A DNA stretch of 64,000 bases from Streptomyces sp. TLI_105 (lineage in GTDB: Bacteria > Actinomycetota > Actinomycetes > Streptomycetales > Streptomycetaceae). The notes under the pieces were generated by a model. The model saw only the letters and a list, made by a program, of their open reading frames with translations, was not told the origin of the DNA and did not search any database. Position numbers and translations under genes: made by a program. Shown in pieces: positions 1 to 8,236 of this stretch. The stretch is from contig NZ_FNSM01000002.1 of NCBI RefSeq assembly GCF_900105415.1, positions 124,001-188,000 on the forward strand. Reading direction: 5' to 3'. The number at the start of each line of letters is the position of its first letter. Within the stretch, counting starts at the first letter, position 1.

Positions 1-370
1 CGTGTCCGTGCCGAGCGGCCTCCTCGACGAGGAACCATGCGTCGTCTGTCCAGCAGGCATTGGCCCGCAGCACGACCACAGCGAGACGGAGCAGCGCTCC
101 TGGGTGTCCGGCCGAGGCCGCTGTGCCCAGCCAGTCGGCCGCGGTGGACAGTTCGCCACGGCGCAATGCTTTCGATCCGAGCCGGTAGTGAGCGTTTGCT
201 CGCTCCCGTCCCTCTACGTCCTGCTTGTACAGGTGGGTCAGTGGTCCGAAGTCGCCGTCTGGGCGGTCCCAGAAGTCCGGTGGTCCGGTGAGCTGGTTCA
301 TGAGTGTCAGGAGCGCAGCCCCGGCTTCCGGCGCCGGGCGGCCGCCGCTGTCCTGGTTGAAGCGGCTCAC
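1..370 (-). CDS. Sel1/TPR-like repeat protein, partial
   Basis: The frame is open from a GTG at 370 to the window edge, so the C-terminus is missing. The start overlaps the stop of the sigma-like gene by 4 nt (GTGA), which implies translational coupling. The part visible has two helical segments around HYRLGSKALRRGELSTAADW and ASAGHPGALLRLAVV, the spacing and Ala/Gly/Leu pattern of Sel1/TPR repeats. In actinomycetes such proteins often accompany a sigma factor or regulator; a role as its partner is inference. Confidence in coding is high from the third-position GC bias, in the family moderate. Confidence 0.7.
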   Translation of the reverse strand, partial: MSRFNQDSGGRPAPEAGAALLTLMNQLTGPPDFWDRPDGDFGPLTHLYKQDVEGRERANAHYRLGSKALRRGELSTAADWLGTAASAGHPGALLRLAVVVLRANACWTDDAWFLVEEAARHGH

Positions 371-984
371 AGCCCTCGACCTTTCTTCTCCACGCGTCGT
401 GTCTTCTTTTTCCGGTGCCCGTCTCGGATGTAGTCGCCGAGCTTTCCGCGCAGCTCGATCACGGCCATGTACCGGTCCCGGTGAACGCGGTCCGCGCCTA
501 TGCCCAGGATCTTGGAGATCTGTGTGTCGGTCAGGCCCTGGCTCTGCAGCTGGACCACCTTGCGGGGACGGCTCAGCGGCATGGCATCGATCGTGGGGAC
601 GACCAGTTCCTCGAGCGGATCGAAGTCGTCGGCGGGCTGCCGCTGGCTGGGGACCGCCGGGACGAGTCCGGTGTCATCCAGTGGTTCGAGACGCGTCTGC
701 ACCCGCAGCGTGTCGATCGCCAGGTTCCGCGACGTTCTGCGCAGGTAGGCAGACAGCTGTACCTCGGGGCCGAGTTGGCCGCTCATGACCTTCCTCGCCA
801 CTTTCAGGTACGCCTCGTGGGCGACGTCCTGGCATGCCTGGTACGAGAGCCGGCGGTTGGTCTTCCTGCGCAGGATCCGTGGCTCCGCCTCCATGAACGT
901 CTCGTAGCAGTCCCGCAGCCGCTGGAGCAGGTCCGCGTCGACGACCGGACGGGCCGCACCCGGGGCCTGGTCATCCGCTACCAC
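367..984 (-). CDS. ECF-like sigma-70 family sigma factor
   Basis: 205 residues. I chose GTG 984, overlapping the stop of the preceding gene, rather than a far upstream start that would run through another gene. A region-2-like segment (SYQACQDVAHEAYLKVARKV, then AYLRRTSRNLAIDTLR) recognises the -10 element and core polymerase in this family. A region-4-like helix-turn-helix (LTDTQISKILGIGADRVHRD) would recognise -35. No anti-sigma gene with a recognisable zinc motif is adjacent; the neighbours are a one-helix membrane protein and a Sel1-like protein, which could serve to regulate it. The basic tail RKKKTRR is unusual. Confidence 0.8.
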   Translation of the reverse strand: MVADDQAPGAARPVVDADLLQRLRDCYETFMEAEPRILRRKTNRRLSYQACQDVAHEAYLKVARKVMSGQLGPEVQLSAYLRRTSRNLAIDTLRVQTRLEPLDDTGLVPAVPSQRQPADDFDPLEELVVPTIDAMPLSRPRKVVQLQSQGLTDTQISKILGIGADRVHRDRYMAVIELRGKLGDYIRDGHRKKKTRRVEKKGRGL

Positions 985-1283
985 GGGCGGTGCTCCTTCG
1001 CTGACGGCAGCGCGTGATCCATGCCGTCGGCCTCGCCCACCCGCACAATCACCGACACCGCAGTGCGCGAGACCTGGGTCATGTCGATCTCGACATGAAC
1101 GAAACAGGAGCCATGCACCGAACGCTCGATGCGGGCGGGCACAGGTTCGCCGAAGACAGGGTGCTGCGTCATCCGGGCACCGCGCTGTCGCCGGTCCCAG
1201 TACACCTGCACCACGGCGGCCGCCGTCTGCACGGCAGCCGCGATGGCCGGGGCGAGCCCGGCCCAGTCCAAGGACGACATCAT
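978..1283 (-). CDS. small membrane-anchored hypothetical protein
   Basis: 101 residues, first gene of the three-gene reverse operon; its stop overlaps the sigma gene start. Residues about 7-25 (LAPAIAAAVQTAAAVVQVY) form one hydrophobic helix followed by an arginine-rich stop-transfer (DRRQRGAR), so the C-terminal 70 residues probably face the cytoplasm. No family recognised. Its position directly before a sigma factor makes a membrane sensor or anchor role possible, but no domain supports that. Confidence 0.6.
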   Translation of the reverse strand: MMSSLDWAGLAPAIAAAVQTAAAVVQVYWDRRQRGARMTQHPVFGEPVPARIERSVHGSCFVHVEIDMTQVSRTAVSVIVRVGEADGMDHALPSAKEHRPW

Positions 1284-1493
1284 GGGAGTCGCTCTCCATC
1301 TGAGGTATCAGAGGCGCGTGGGATGCGCCTTCGCCCTCTTGACGGTCGAGCCTGCCCTGTTCTCCTGCCGGGACCGGAGAAAACCGAAACTGTCCGGAAT
1401 GACGATAGGGCTGATCATTTCTGAACGGTTCGCCCTCATGGGCGCCATGCGTCACGCCCGAAGGCGCATGGTGCCTCCGCGGTCATCCGCCAG

Positions 1494-1526
1494 AGGAGCC
1501 TCGCGCCGCTGGGGCAGGAGGCTCCT
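1494..1526. terminator. hairpin in the 1284-1778 gap
   Basis: A perfect 9-bp inverted repeat (AGGAGCCTC ... GAGGCTCCT) with a 15-nt loop. It lies in the stretch between the sigma operon start and the tRNA gene, where I see no convincing gene on either strand. No T-run follows, so it could be a factor-independent actinomycete-type terminator or an operator. Confidence 0.4.
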
Positions 1527-1778
1527 GCAGACCTGGGAACGAGGGGCTTGGACCGGCCGGGCGCCTTGCCGTGCGGGAAAGCGCCGCGGGCTGCATCACC
1601 ATTACTGCCGGGGGCGGGTCCCGATTCCTTGCCGACAGGACTCGCCAGCCCGCCCGTCCCGGCAGGTCTTTGCTGACCTTCAGGAGGGACCGAAGGACCG
1701 CCCGCCTGTGTGTCATTCCGCGCGAGGGTGGGTCGGCTGCCTCCCCGACGTCGGCTCGCCCGGGACTTTCAGGCGGGC

Positions 1779-1852
1779 GGAGCCGGCCGGATTTGAACCG
1801 GCGTCCTCGCGATTTTGGAGACCGCGCGCGTCCACCTCTGCGCTACAGCTCC
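1779..1852 (-). tRNA. tRNA-Trp (CCA), divergent copy
   Basis: On the reverse strand the sequence folds as GGAGCTG / CGGCTCC acceptor (one G-T pair), a D-arm with GCGC stems, anticodon stem GCGGT/ATCGC around loop CTCCAAA (anticodon CCA) and a T-arm GCCGG-TTCAAAT-CCGGC. The base after the acceptor is G, the expected discriminator for tryptophan; CCA is not encoded. The acceptor and D-arm do not resemble the usual AGGGGC-type actinomycete tRNA-Trp as I remember it, so this is probably an additional tRNA brought in with accessory DNA. About 74 nt, with a slightly long variable loop. Confidence 0.8.
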
Positions 1853-2025
1853 GCCCAGCCATGATCGTACGAGACTGAGACTCCCCGGGCTTCGAGAGAA
1901 CCAAAGGAGCCGGTCCGCCCGAGCGTCCGGAGGACCGTTTCCCCGGTGAACTTCGTCCCCCAAAGGGAGGACGAACCTCGGATCCGTGCACGTCAGCGCC
2001 GCTGGACCCGTTATCCCTGTCGTTC

Positions 2026-2715
2026 GTGATCAAGAAACTGGTGCGCACCGCCGCCCTCACTCTGCTTCTCGCCCCGTTCTCCCTTCCCGCCCCGGCCACC
2101 GCCGCGCCCGCGCCTGCTCCTGCTGCTGCTCGGGCCGCGACCGTGCGCACTCTGGTGGATGCGGTCCGTCGGCTCCCCGTCGCCGATGAATCGCGCGAGG
2201 GCTATACCCGCACCGCTTTCAAGCACTGGAACGCCGGCCTGGATCTGGCCGACGGTTGCAACTCGCGCAACGAGGTCTTGCAGGCCGAGGCGGTCGAGGC
2301 GCCGACCGTGGCCGCCGGCTGCAAGCTGTCCGGAGGCGAGTGGATCTCGTACTACGACGGGCAGGAAGTCAACGACCCCGCCAAGCTCGACATCGACCAC
2401 ATGGTCCCGCTCGCCGAGGCATGGGACTCCGGCGCCTCGGCCTGGGACGCGAAGCGTCGGGAGGCGTACGCCAACGACCAGGACTCCCCCACCAGTCTGG
2501 TCGCCGTCACCGCCCGTACCAACCGCAGCAAGGCCGACCAGGACCCGTCGACCTGGATGCCGCCGCTTCCGGACGCGCACTGCCGCTACATCGGAGAGTG
2601 GACCGCGACGAAGCTGCGCTGGGGCCTGGCCGCGGACCAGGCCGAGGCCGACGCCCTGAGCGTGTACGCCGAGGCGTGCGAGAACACCGTCGTCCACTAC
2701 ACGACCGCTCCCTGA
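2026..2715 (+). CDS. secreted HNH-family nuclease
   Basis: 229 residues from a GTG. Residues 1-27 are a Sec signal peptide (basic KK, hydrophobic LTLLLAPFSLPAPATA), followed by an Ala/Pro linker. The nuclease signature is DIDHMVPLAEAWDSGA (D122, D124, H125), followed by NDQDSPTSLVAVTARTNRSK and a terminal WAT/W-rich part, the layout of the secreted HNH proteins (DUF1524/GmrSD C-terminal type) common in Streptomyces. Predicted to cut nucleic acid outside the cell, for nutrition or competition. It heads a forward run of four exported proteins. No immunity gene is apparent. Confidence 0.85.
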   Translation: MIKKLVRTAALTLLLAPFSLPAPATAAPAPAPAAARAATVRTLVDAVRRLPVADESREGYTRTAFKHWNAGLDLADGCNSRNEVLQAEAVEAPTVAAGCKLSGGEWISYYDGQEVNDPAKLDIDHMVPLAEAWDSGASAWDAKRREAYANDQDSPTSLVAVTARTNRSKADQDPSTWMPPLPDAHCRYIGEWTATKLRWGLAADQAEADALSVYAEACENTVVHYTTAP

Positions 2716-2773
2716 CCCGCCCATCCCCCGGCACGCTCGCGCCCCCGAACCACAGCCTCGCAAGGAGAGACCC

Positions 2774-3124
2774 ATGCTCAAGCTCCCTAAGGCCCTGGCC
2801 TCCGCCACCTTCAGCTGCGTCCTTGCCGCCGGCCTCGTCGTCGCCACCGGCGCGACAGCGAGTGCGGACCGCTGCCCCTCTAGCCGCTCCCCCCGAATCG
2901 ACGGCGCCCACGCGCAGTGGACTCTCGCCTGCGACATGGGCGACGTGAAGGTCTACGGCTGGGTCGACGACACTCGTAGGGACGGCAAGTGCGCCGTTGT
3001 CCGCATCGACCCGGCCGCGGGCCAAACCCGGGAGTTCGAGGCCTGCGGATCCGGTACGCGGGAGACGTTCAGTGTCACCTTCGACAACCAGAACGTCGCC
3101 GAAGTGACACTGCGCCTGCGCTGA
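2774..3124 (+). CDS. small secreted hypothetical protein
   Basis: 116 residues, preceded by AAGGAGAG at good spacing. Residues 1-32 are a signal peptide ending near TASA-D. The mature part has four cysteines (about C35, C54, C74, C92) and a beta-rich pattern (VYGWVDD, CAVVRID, FSVTFDNQNVAEVTLRL). No family recognised. It follows the secreted HNH nuclease by 58 nt and could be cotranscribed. Confidence 0.7.
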   Translation: MLKLPKALASATFSCVLAAGLVVATGATASADRCPSSRSPRIDGAHAQWTLACDMGDVKVYGWVDDTRRDGKCAVVRIDPAAGQTREFEACGSGTRETFSVTFDNQNVAEVTLRLR

Positions 3125-3268
3125 CCTCCGCCGCCAGCTCCCCCGGACGCGCCGTTGATGCCTCCGCGCGCCGCTCACCGCTCGGGTGACACCTGGCCGG
3201 TCCTGCGATGAACGCGGGACCGGCCCCTCTACCGTTCACTCACCTGCCGCAAGGGAACCCCGCTGCCG

Positions 3269-3853
3269 ATGACCCCATGGCGCTGTCTGTCGGCGCTTAC
3301 CTGCGCAACCCTGACTGCCCTGACCACCGTGACGGTCTCCTACGCCGCCCCGGTCCCTGCCCGCGCGCCCGTCCAGGCGGCGCCCTGTGTCCGCGGCGAG
3401 ACCGAAGGCCGCAGCGAGTCGGCCGTCGACGACGGCGAGATCCGCTACACCGAGGCAAGCAAGTACGACGCCCTGCGCAAGCACGCGCACAAGGTGTGGC
3501 AGGCCGGCCCGCTGTCGAAGGTCAAGATGCGTCCGGACTCCGCCACCACGGTCAACGACCTGGAATGGCGGGACTACAAGAAGAAGGACGGGCACGGCGG
3601 CTACTACCACCACCGCGGGGCGATCGCTGCGACTGACTACCTCTACCTCAACAAGCAGTACCTGGACCCGCCCGGCGAGATGAGCAAGCTCGGCTTCCAG
3701 CAGTCTGTCGCCGCACACGAACTCGGGCACGCACTCGGCCTGTGCCACAAGACCAACAACGTCTTCTCCCTGATGTGGAGAAACGTGGCCAACCCCCCGG
3801 TCACCGGCCCGACCAACGTCGACAAGGCCAATTACAAGAAGATGTGGGGCTGA
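3269..3853 (+). CDS. secreted zinc metalloprotease, snapalysin/matrixin-like
   Basis: 194 residues with a signal peptide (about 1-27). The zinc site is HELGHALGLCH (H150, E151, H154, H160), the HExxHxxGxxH form of metzincins with a cysteine before the last histidine. A methionine lies downstream (FSLMW), matching the Met-turn. Length and position of the motif resemble small Streptomyces neutral proteases (snapalysin, M7), where the third ligand is usually Asp, so matrixin-like is as likely. The next gene starts 3 nt after its stop. Confidence 0.8.
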   Translation: MTPWRCLSALTCATLTALTTVTVSYAAPVPARAPVQAAPCVRGETEGRSESAVDDGEIRYTEASKYDALRKHAHKVWQAGPLSKVKMRPDSATTVNDLEWRDYKKKDGHGGYYHHRGAIAATDYLYLNKQYLDPPGEMSKLGFQQSVAAHELGHALGLCHKTNNVFSLMWRNVANPPVTGPTNVDKANYKKMWG

Positions 3854-3855
3854 GT

Positions 3856-4434
3856 GTGAAGCACAAGCGGACCACCCTGACCGTCCTGGCCGCCGCCGCG
3901 GTTCTCACCACCGCCGGCGCCGCCTGGTACACCACTCTCGACACTCCCGCCGACAGCGCACCCCCATCAACCGCGCACGGCATGTGCCTGCCCGCCACCG
4001 ATACCGACGAGGACAAGGCTGGCTACGCCCAGACGATCGCTCTGGTCACCGTCGACCGCACCGCGGAGTACCGCGAGGAAGGCGAAGCTCCTGGCGGAGC
4101 CCTGCTGTCGAAGGTCACCGTCGTCGAACCATTCAAGGGCACCCCACCGGCGACCATGACGATCGGCCAGTCCGTTCTCCGGCAGGCCGGCGGCGGATAC
4201 GCGAAGACGAAGCCTGCCTACCTGCCCCTTGAGCCCGGCCACCGCTACATCGTCGGCACCGTCCCCGACCCGGCCTATGGCGACGGATGGGTCTGGTTCG
4301 CCACCGACGCCGACAACGACCTCACCGCGGCCACCGCCCGCTGGACCCGCGCCATCGACCACCAGATCGCCCCGCACCCCGACCCCGCCTGCGACGACGT
4401 CGCCACCGACGCCAGCAGCCCAGCCGCCCGGTAG
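3856..4434 (+). CDS. secreted or membrane-anchored hypothetical protein
   Basis: 192 residues from GTG 3856, two nt past the protease stop and therefore probably coupled; a longer frame to 3742 would run inside the protease gene. Residues 1-27 are a signal peptide or anchor (KHKRTT then LTVLAAAAVLTTAGAAWY). The exported domain has the pattern of the TIMP-like actinobacterial proteins (single early CLPA cysteine, later FKGTPP, GHRYIVGTV, CDD), but no identity is claimed. If TIMP-like, its place behind a metalloprotease would fit an inhibitor; that is inference. Confidence 0.7.
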   Translation: MKHKRTTLTVLAAAAVLTTAGAAWYTTLDTPADSAPPSTAHGMCLPATDTDEDKAGYAQTIALVTVDRTAEYREEGEAPGGALLSKVTVVEPFKGTPPATMTIGQSVLRQAGGGYAKTKPAYLPLEPGHRYIVGTVPDPAYGDGWVWFATDADNDLTAATARWTRAIDHQIAPHPDPACDDVATDASSPAAR

Positions 4435-4658
4435 AACACCACCGCCGGACACGCGGCCCCAAGGAGCGCACTGTGCCCCGCCACCCGAGGTCACCGGGAG
4501 CCGGGACACACAGGCGGCACACCAACGACCAGTCGACACACCCACCCACGGCTCACCGTAGCGGGCCACCCGGGGCGGGCCTGACGGCTCGTCCCTCGTA
4601 AGGGCGGTACAGCCACGCGGAGGGGTGACCGCGGCGCGGGCGGATGACGAACGCGTGC

Positions 4659-4937
4659 TCAGTCAGCTTCGACGTAGGTGACGATGAGGATGCTGCCGAG
4701 GGCAGTCGCGTAGAAGATCACGCGGATGCCCTCGTGCTGATAGTCCCGCAGCGCCGACGCGGTGGCGTGCGGCTTCACGTCGGTCGGAGCGGCCGCGATC
4801 ATGTTCAGAGCCTCGTCGAGGCGGGCGGTCTGCGCGACGGTCAGGACGCGGACCTGGGTCTCGGCTGGCTCGATGAACACGATCCGGGGCCAGCGGCCCC
4901 CGCGGTTGTGCTTAGGCGACACCCTGCGCCCCACCAT
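4659..4937 (-). CDS. RelE/ParE-like toxin candidate
   Basis: 92 residues from ATG 4937, overlapping the end of the preceding reverse gene. The C-terminal half (ALRDYQHEGIRVIFYATALG and SILIVTYVEAD) has the R-x-x-Y/F core strand pattern of RelE/ParE toxins, here Y-x-x-x-x-I-R-V-I-F. The N-terminal RRVSPKHNRGGRWPR is basic. Together with its partner it forms a typical antitoxin-first operon. Catalytic residues cannot be assigned with certainty. Confidence 0.6.
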   Translation of the reverse strand: MVGRRVSPKHNRGGRWPRIVFIEPAETQVRVLTVAQTARLDEALNMIAAAPTDVKPHATASALRDYQHEGIRVIFYATALGSILIVTYVEAD

Positions 4938-5118
4938 CGTGCTCGGGCAGGCCCTGCTCGGCTCGGATGTCGTCCCAGTCGCGGCACCGGTCGAGGTCGA
5001 TGCCTTCGGCGGCGAGGTTCTCGAGGACGTAGGCGAGCGCCGGGTTCCCGGGGAACTCGGTCCGGGCGGCATCACGCAACTCGCGCTGCTCGGCCTCGTC
5101 GAAGGTCAGGTGCGCCAC
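4912..5118 (-). CDS. antitoxin-like partner
   Basis: 68 residues from GTG 5118 (starting AHLTFDEAEQREL), ending inside the toxin candidate. It is acidic and helical (EQRELRDAARTEF, LAYVLENLAAEGIDLDRC), as in antitoxins, but the DNA-binding half is not recognisable as RHH or XRE. The order antitoxin then toxin with a 26-nt overlap supports the pairing. A longer start at 5223 exists but lacks support. Confidence 0.55.
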   Translation of the reverse strand: MAHLTFDEAEQRELRDAARTEFPGNPALAYVLENLAAEGIDLDRCRDWDDIRAEQGLPEHDGGAQGVA

Positions 5119-5185
5119 GGCGGCCCCCTCGTTGGTCGGGTACGCCCCTGAGGCTAGCGCAGCAGGCCTTCGCTGGGGACGGGTC

Positions 5186-5736
5186 CTACTCTCGGCCCTC
5201 GGCTTGCCGAATGTTTTCTTCAACCCACTTCTGCTCAGCTACCGCGTCACTCCAGGTCTTCCTGGGTTCCGGAAGCTCCTCGTCCCGAAGATTCGCCCCA
5301 AGGCAGTTCACCGCGTCCATGTAGGCCTCGTAGACCATCTCCCTCCTGTTCATCTGCGTCCTGCCCAGTACGTAGCTGTCACCGGCCCCCCAGATGATGA
5401 GGTCGATCGAGTTGCTGATGCGGGTCCGCAATGCCTCACTTCTCAAAGCAAGGAGGGCGCCCTCCACTTCCCCAGCAGCTTGAGCGCGTGGTTGGGCCAG
5501 TCCAGGTCGTCGTCGCCCCGAGAGTCCTGGCGGGCCTGAATCAGCGCCCTGACGATCGTGCCAGTGGCCGTTTGTTCCTCTGCTCGGACCCGGGCCGCAC
5601 GGTTGTCCTGCAGGACCTTCCACGCGACAAAGGAGCTCAGCCCTGCCCCCAAGAAGGCACCCAAGCCTCCCCAGGCCGCAAACGTCCACCACGAGGGCGT
5701 GTCCGCCTGCTCTGATACCGCGAGCATCCAGTCCAC
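5186..5736 (-). pseudogene. membrane-anchored protein split by a frameshift
   Basis: Two reverse frames join near 5455. The first (GTG 5736, preceded by GGGGG) gives TPSWWTFAAWGGLGAFLGAG as a membrane helix and then a charged helix up to LKLLGKWRAPSLL and a stop at 5443. The second frame continues as GEVEGALLALRSEALRTRIS to a stop at 5186. Both parts have strong coding bias on their own side of the junction, so a single-base change in a once continuous gene of about 180 codons is the simplest reading. Function unknown; architecture resembles the forward genes at 5999 and 7034. Confidence 0.6.
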
Positions 5737-5825
5737 CGCCGTACCCCCTTCAATCCCTGGCATATGCAGGATGAGGACAGCCCACAAGACAGACCCTCGT
5801 CTCGGAGGCTCCGGCACGGTTTCGC

Positions 5826-5890
5826 GGTGGCAGGATCACCGACATGAGTGAGTGAGGGATCGCCCTGATCGCCGCCGGATCGGCCATGTC
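5826..5890 (+). repeat. duplicated gene start (copy at 7014-7078)
   Basis: About 65 bp here and at 7014-7078 share GTGGCAGGATC, ATGAGTGAGTG and GGGATCGCCCTGATCGCC. In the second copy this is the 5' end of the gene at 7034 (M-S-E-W-G). Here the fourth codon is TGA instead of TGG, so the copy is dead at codon 4 and continues into unrelated sequence. It looks like a truncated duplicate of the downstream gene's promoter and start. Confidence 0.6.
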
Positions 5891-5998
5891 GGGACCGCAG
5901 TCTCAGGGGCTGAGGGCGGAATCCGCCAGGCCGCACGGTCTCGGCCAGATTCCGGACGGGGCGTTGTGACTGCTGGGGGCGCGGTGGACGATCACGCG

Positions 5999-6943
5999 AT
6001 GGCGATGTTGGAGACGATCCTCGCAACGGTCAGCGGCCTCGGCGGCGCAGGCTTGGGCGCCGCTGGCGCCTTTCTGGTACAGCGGGCGAAGGGCCGAGAT
6101 GACGCTACGGCCGCGCGGACAGCAGCAGAGCAGGCAGAACAGGGCCGCACTCTGGAAACCATCGCGACGGCCAGGGTCGCCGCAAGGGGGTGGCTGACTG
6201 CTGCCCAGTACATGGCTGCGGACCTTCAGAACGGCCGTCTCGAGGAGGCCCGACGGTACGCCGACCAGTTGGAATCGGCGTATGGAGAGTTCGTCTCTGC
6301 CCTCTACCGCATACCGGCCCACCGGCTCCCCCAGTCGACCACTGCGCTGGCCGTGACCACGCCACAGTCGTGGAGCCCGGCCGAACCGTCCTCCGCCCCG
6401 CGTCCGTTTGCCGACGAACTGGCGGAGGTCTCGCAGCTCTTCCGCGAAGCCTTCCACCAGAGAACACAGCCGCAGATGCAGCAGGCCGATCTAGACGATC
6501 TCCAGGCTCAGGCCAGGTCGATCTACCAGAGGGTCACCATGTACATGGGCCAACGGACCGCAGAGCTCACGGGAACCGCCTTCGACCAGGTGAGGATGGC
6601 GGCAGAACTGAGCGACCGCACCTCCGACTCTCACCCCTTGGGCGGACTCCTCCTCCGTCTCGAAGCCGTGGAGGGAAACGGTCCCGAGTTCCTCAGCTTG
6701 CTTCTCGCCAATCTGAGCAACGTGATGGCGCCCGCCGAATTCGAACGCGTCGAAACCCAGATCCGTCGCGCCCAGGCTGAGCAGCCAGACCTCAAAAGCC
6801 ATGAACTTCTTCAGATTGCCTACGACACCCTGATTGGCGACCGACAAGACACCGTTCTCACTCCCTCCGCGGCCAAGACTGAGAGCGAAGCGGCGGTGTC
6901 CGCCCGCGACGAGCAGGCAGCCGACGGACCACCCTCTGGCTGA
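5999..6943 (+). CDS. membrane-anchored hypothetical protein
   Basis: 314 residues from ATG 5999; an in-frame GTG at 5984 with GGGGG before it is an alternative. Residues 4-25 (LETILATVSGLGGAGLGAAG) are one membrane helix, followed by a long charged helical cytoplasmic part (AEQAEQGRTLETIATARVAA) and a largely helical C-terminal region. No enzyme motif seen. Its architecture (one N-terminal helix, then a coiled segment) is shared by its two neighbours, so the three may be paralogues of one accessory family. Confidence 0.65.
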   Translation: MAMLETILATVSGLGGAGLGAAGAFLVQRAKGRDDATAARTAAEQAEQGRTLETIATARVAARGWLTAAQYMAADLQNGRLEEARRYADQLESAYGEFVSALYRIPAHRLPQSTTALAVTTPQSWSPAEPSSAPRPFADELAEVSQLFREAFHQRTQPQMQQADLDDLQAQARSIYQRVTMYMGQRTAELTGTAFDQVRMAAELSDRTSDSHPLGGLLLRLEAVEGNGPEFLSLLLANLSNVMAPAEFERVETQIRRAQAEQPDLKSHELLQIAYDTLIGDRQDTVLTPSAAKTESEAAVSARDEQAADGPPSG

Positions 6944-7033
6944 TGAGACCCGTGGAACCGCTGGCCTGGCCCTCACAACCTCCAGTCCAAGATCGGCAAC
7001 ATGCTCATGTAACCGCGTGGCAGGATCCCCCGC

Positions 7034-7486
7034 ATGAGTGAGTGGGGGATCGCCCTGATCGCCGCCGGGTCGGCCATCTTGGGCAGCATCGTGACGGGCT
7101 GGTTCGCGTGGAAGGCCGGCCACCGCCAGGCCACCGCGGCGGAGGCTGCGGGGCAGGCACAGGCGGCCGCCCTGATATCGACCGTCCAGGCGACACTGAA
7201 CGAGCAGCGGCGAGCTCGCACGGAGGAGCGCCGACGCCGGGCGTACGCGGAATTCCTGTCCCTGGGTGACGAGTGGCGCGAGACCAAAGCAGAGGAAGAC
7301 GGCACGCGCATGCTGACTGCTTATGGGCTGGTTGAGATTGAAGGGCCAGTCGATCTCGTCGTCTCCGCGGCGAACTTCCTGTCCGCTACCAACGACTTCG
7401 CAACAAACCAGGCTGACATTTCCCTGGTTCTGGAATCCCGCGCGGTCTACGTCAGAGCCGTACGCCAGGCTCTCAACGAGGCCTGA
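7034..7486 (+). CDS. small membrane-anchored hypothetical protein
   Basis: 150 residues. Residues 4-26 (IALIAAGSAILGSIVTGWFA) form one membrane helix, then a coiled segment rich in Glu/Arg (RRARTEERRRRAYAEFLSL) and a C-terminal helical part. The 5' end is duplicated at 5826-5890. No known family; the layout (short anchor, coiled linker, alpha-helical body) is frequent among phage- and plasmid-borne proteins of Streptomyces. Confidence 0.65.
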   Translation: MSEWGIALIAAGSAILGSIVTGWFAWKAGHRQATAAEAAGQAQAAALISTVQATLNEQRRARTEERRRRAYAEFLSLGDEWRETKAEEDGTRMLTAYGLVEIEGPVDLVVSAANFLSATNDFATNQADISLVLESRAVYVRAVRQALNEA

Positions 7487-7587
7487 CAACCACAGGCCCA
7501 CCACCAGTCGGTGACGGGCCCTGCCCTGCACGGTGGTGGTCTCCGCTCACACAGCCGAGCCCACCACCTCCACGCTCTTCACGTGAG

Positions 7588-8232
7588 CTACAGCGGGTCC
7601 GGCCCACAGATACCGCAGCTCCGCTTCCTGCTGCCCTTCCTGCGCAGTTCCTCCGCAGTGAACAGCGCCGGCAGCCGAGACCAGGACACGTGCCGCGGCT
7701 CCCCGCTCTCTGCGGCTTCCTTCACCTGGGCCTCGAGCGCCTCCAGGCCCTTCTCGGGGGTGGAAAGGGTGACGCAGTCCCAGCGGTGCAGCCGTGCTCC
7801 TCCTGACCCGATGGCGTAGGTCTTGCCTTCGCTCAGCTCCTTCTTCCATCGGGCGATGTCAGCGACAGCGTGCTCCCGAGCGCTGCGCACATCGGCGCAA
7901 CCTCGGCAGAGACCCTTGATGTACTCGCAGGAGCACTCGCCGCAGTCCTGGCACGGGGCACAAGGATGCACGCGCTGCTCGGGAACACCCGCCAGCGCCT
8001 GATCTGAGGCCGTCTGGTCGTTGCCAGGCTGGTGGGGTGCAGCAGCGTCGGCATTCCTGTAGCTGGGGACGTCACGCCAGACATAGCCCTCTCGAACCGC
8101 CTGGCCGAGATGGTCCCGCAGGTTCAGCGCGTCGAAGGAAGACCTCCACCATCCGCTCGCAGGACCATGTCCCGGGCCCCCATCGGCATAGACCGCTGCA
8201 ATCTCGAGGGCACTTGAAAACGAGTCGAACGC
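7588..8232 (-). pseudogene. cysteine-rich protein, 3' part left by IS insertion
   Basis: The reverse frame is open from the IS edge to the stop at 7588, but there is no start codon before GTG 7971. The N-terminal stretch (WWRSSFDALNLRDHL, VREGYVWRDVPSYRN) reads as protein. The second half has clustered cysteines (CAPCQDCGECSCEYIKGLC, later CGICG), suggesting zinc binding. In the sequence without the IS this frame is continuous with the gene at 9177-9410 except for a TAG at the target site. If GTG 7971 is used, a 127-residue protein could still be made. Confidence 0.55.
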
Positions 8233-8236
8233 CTAG

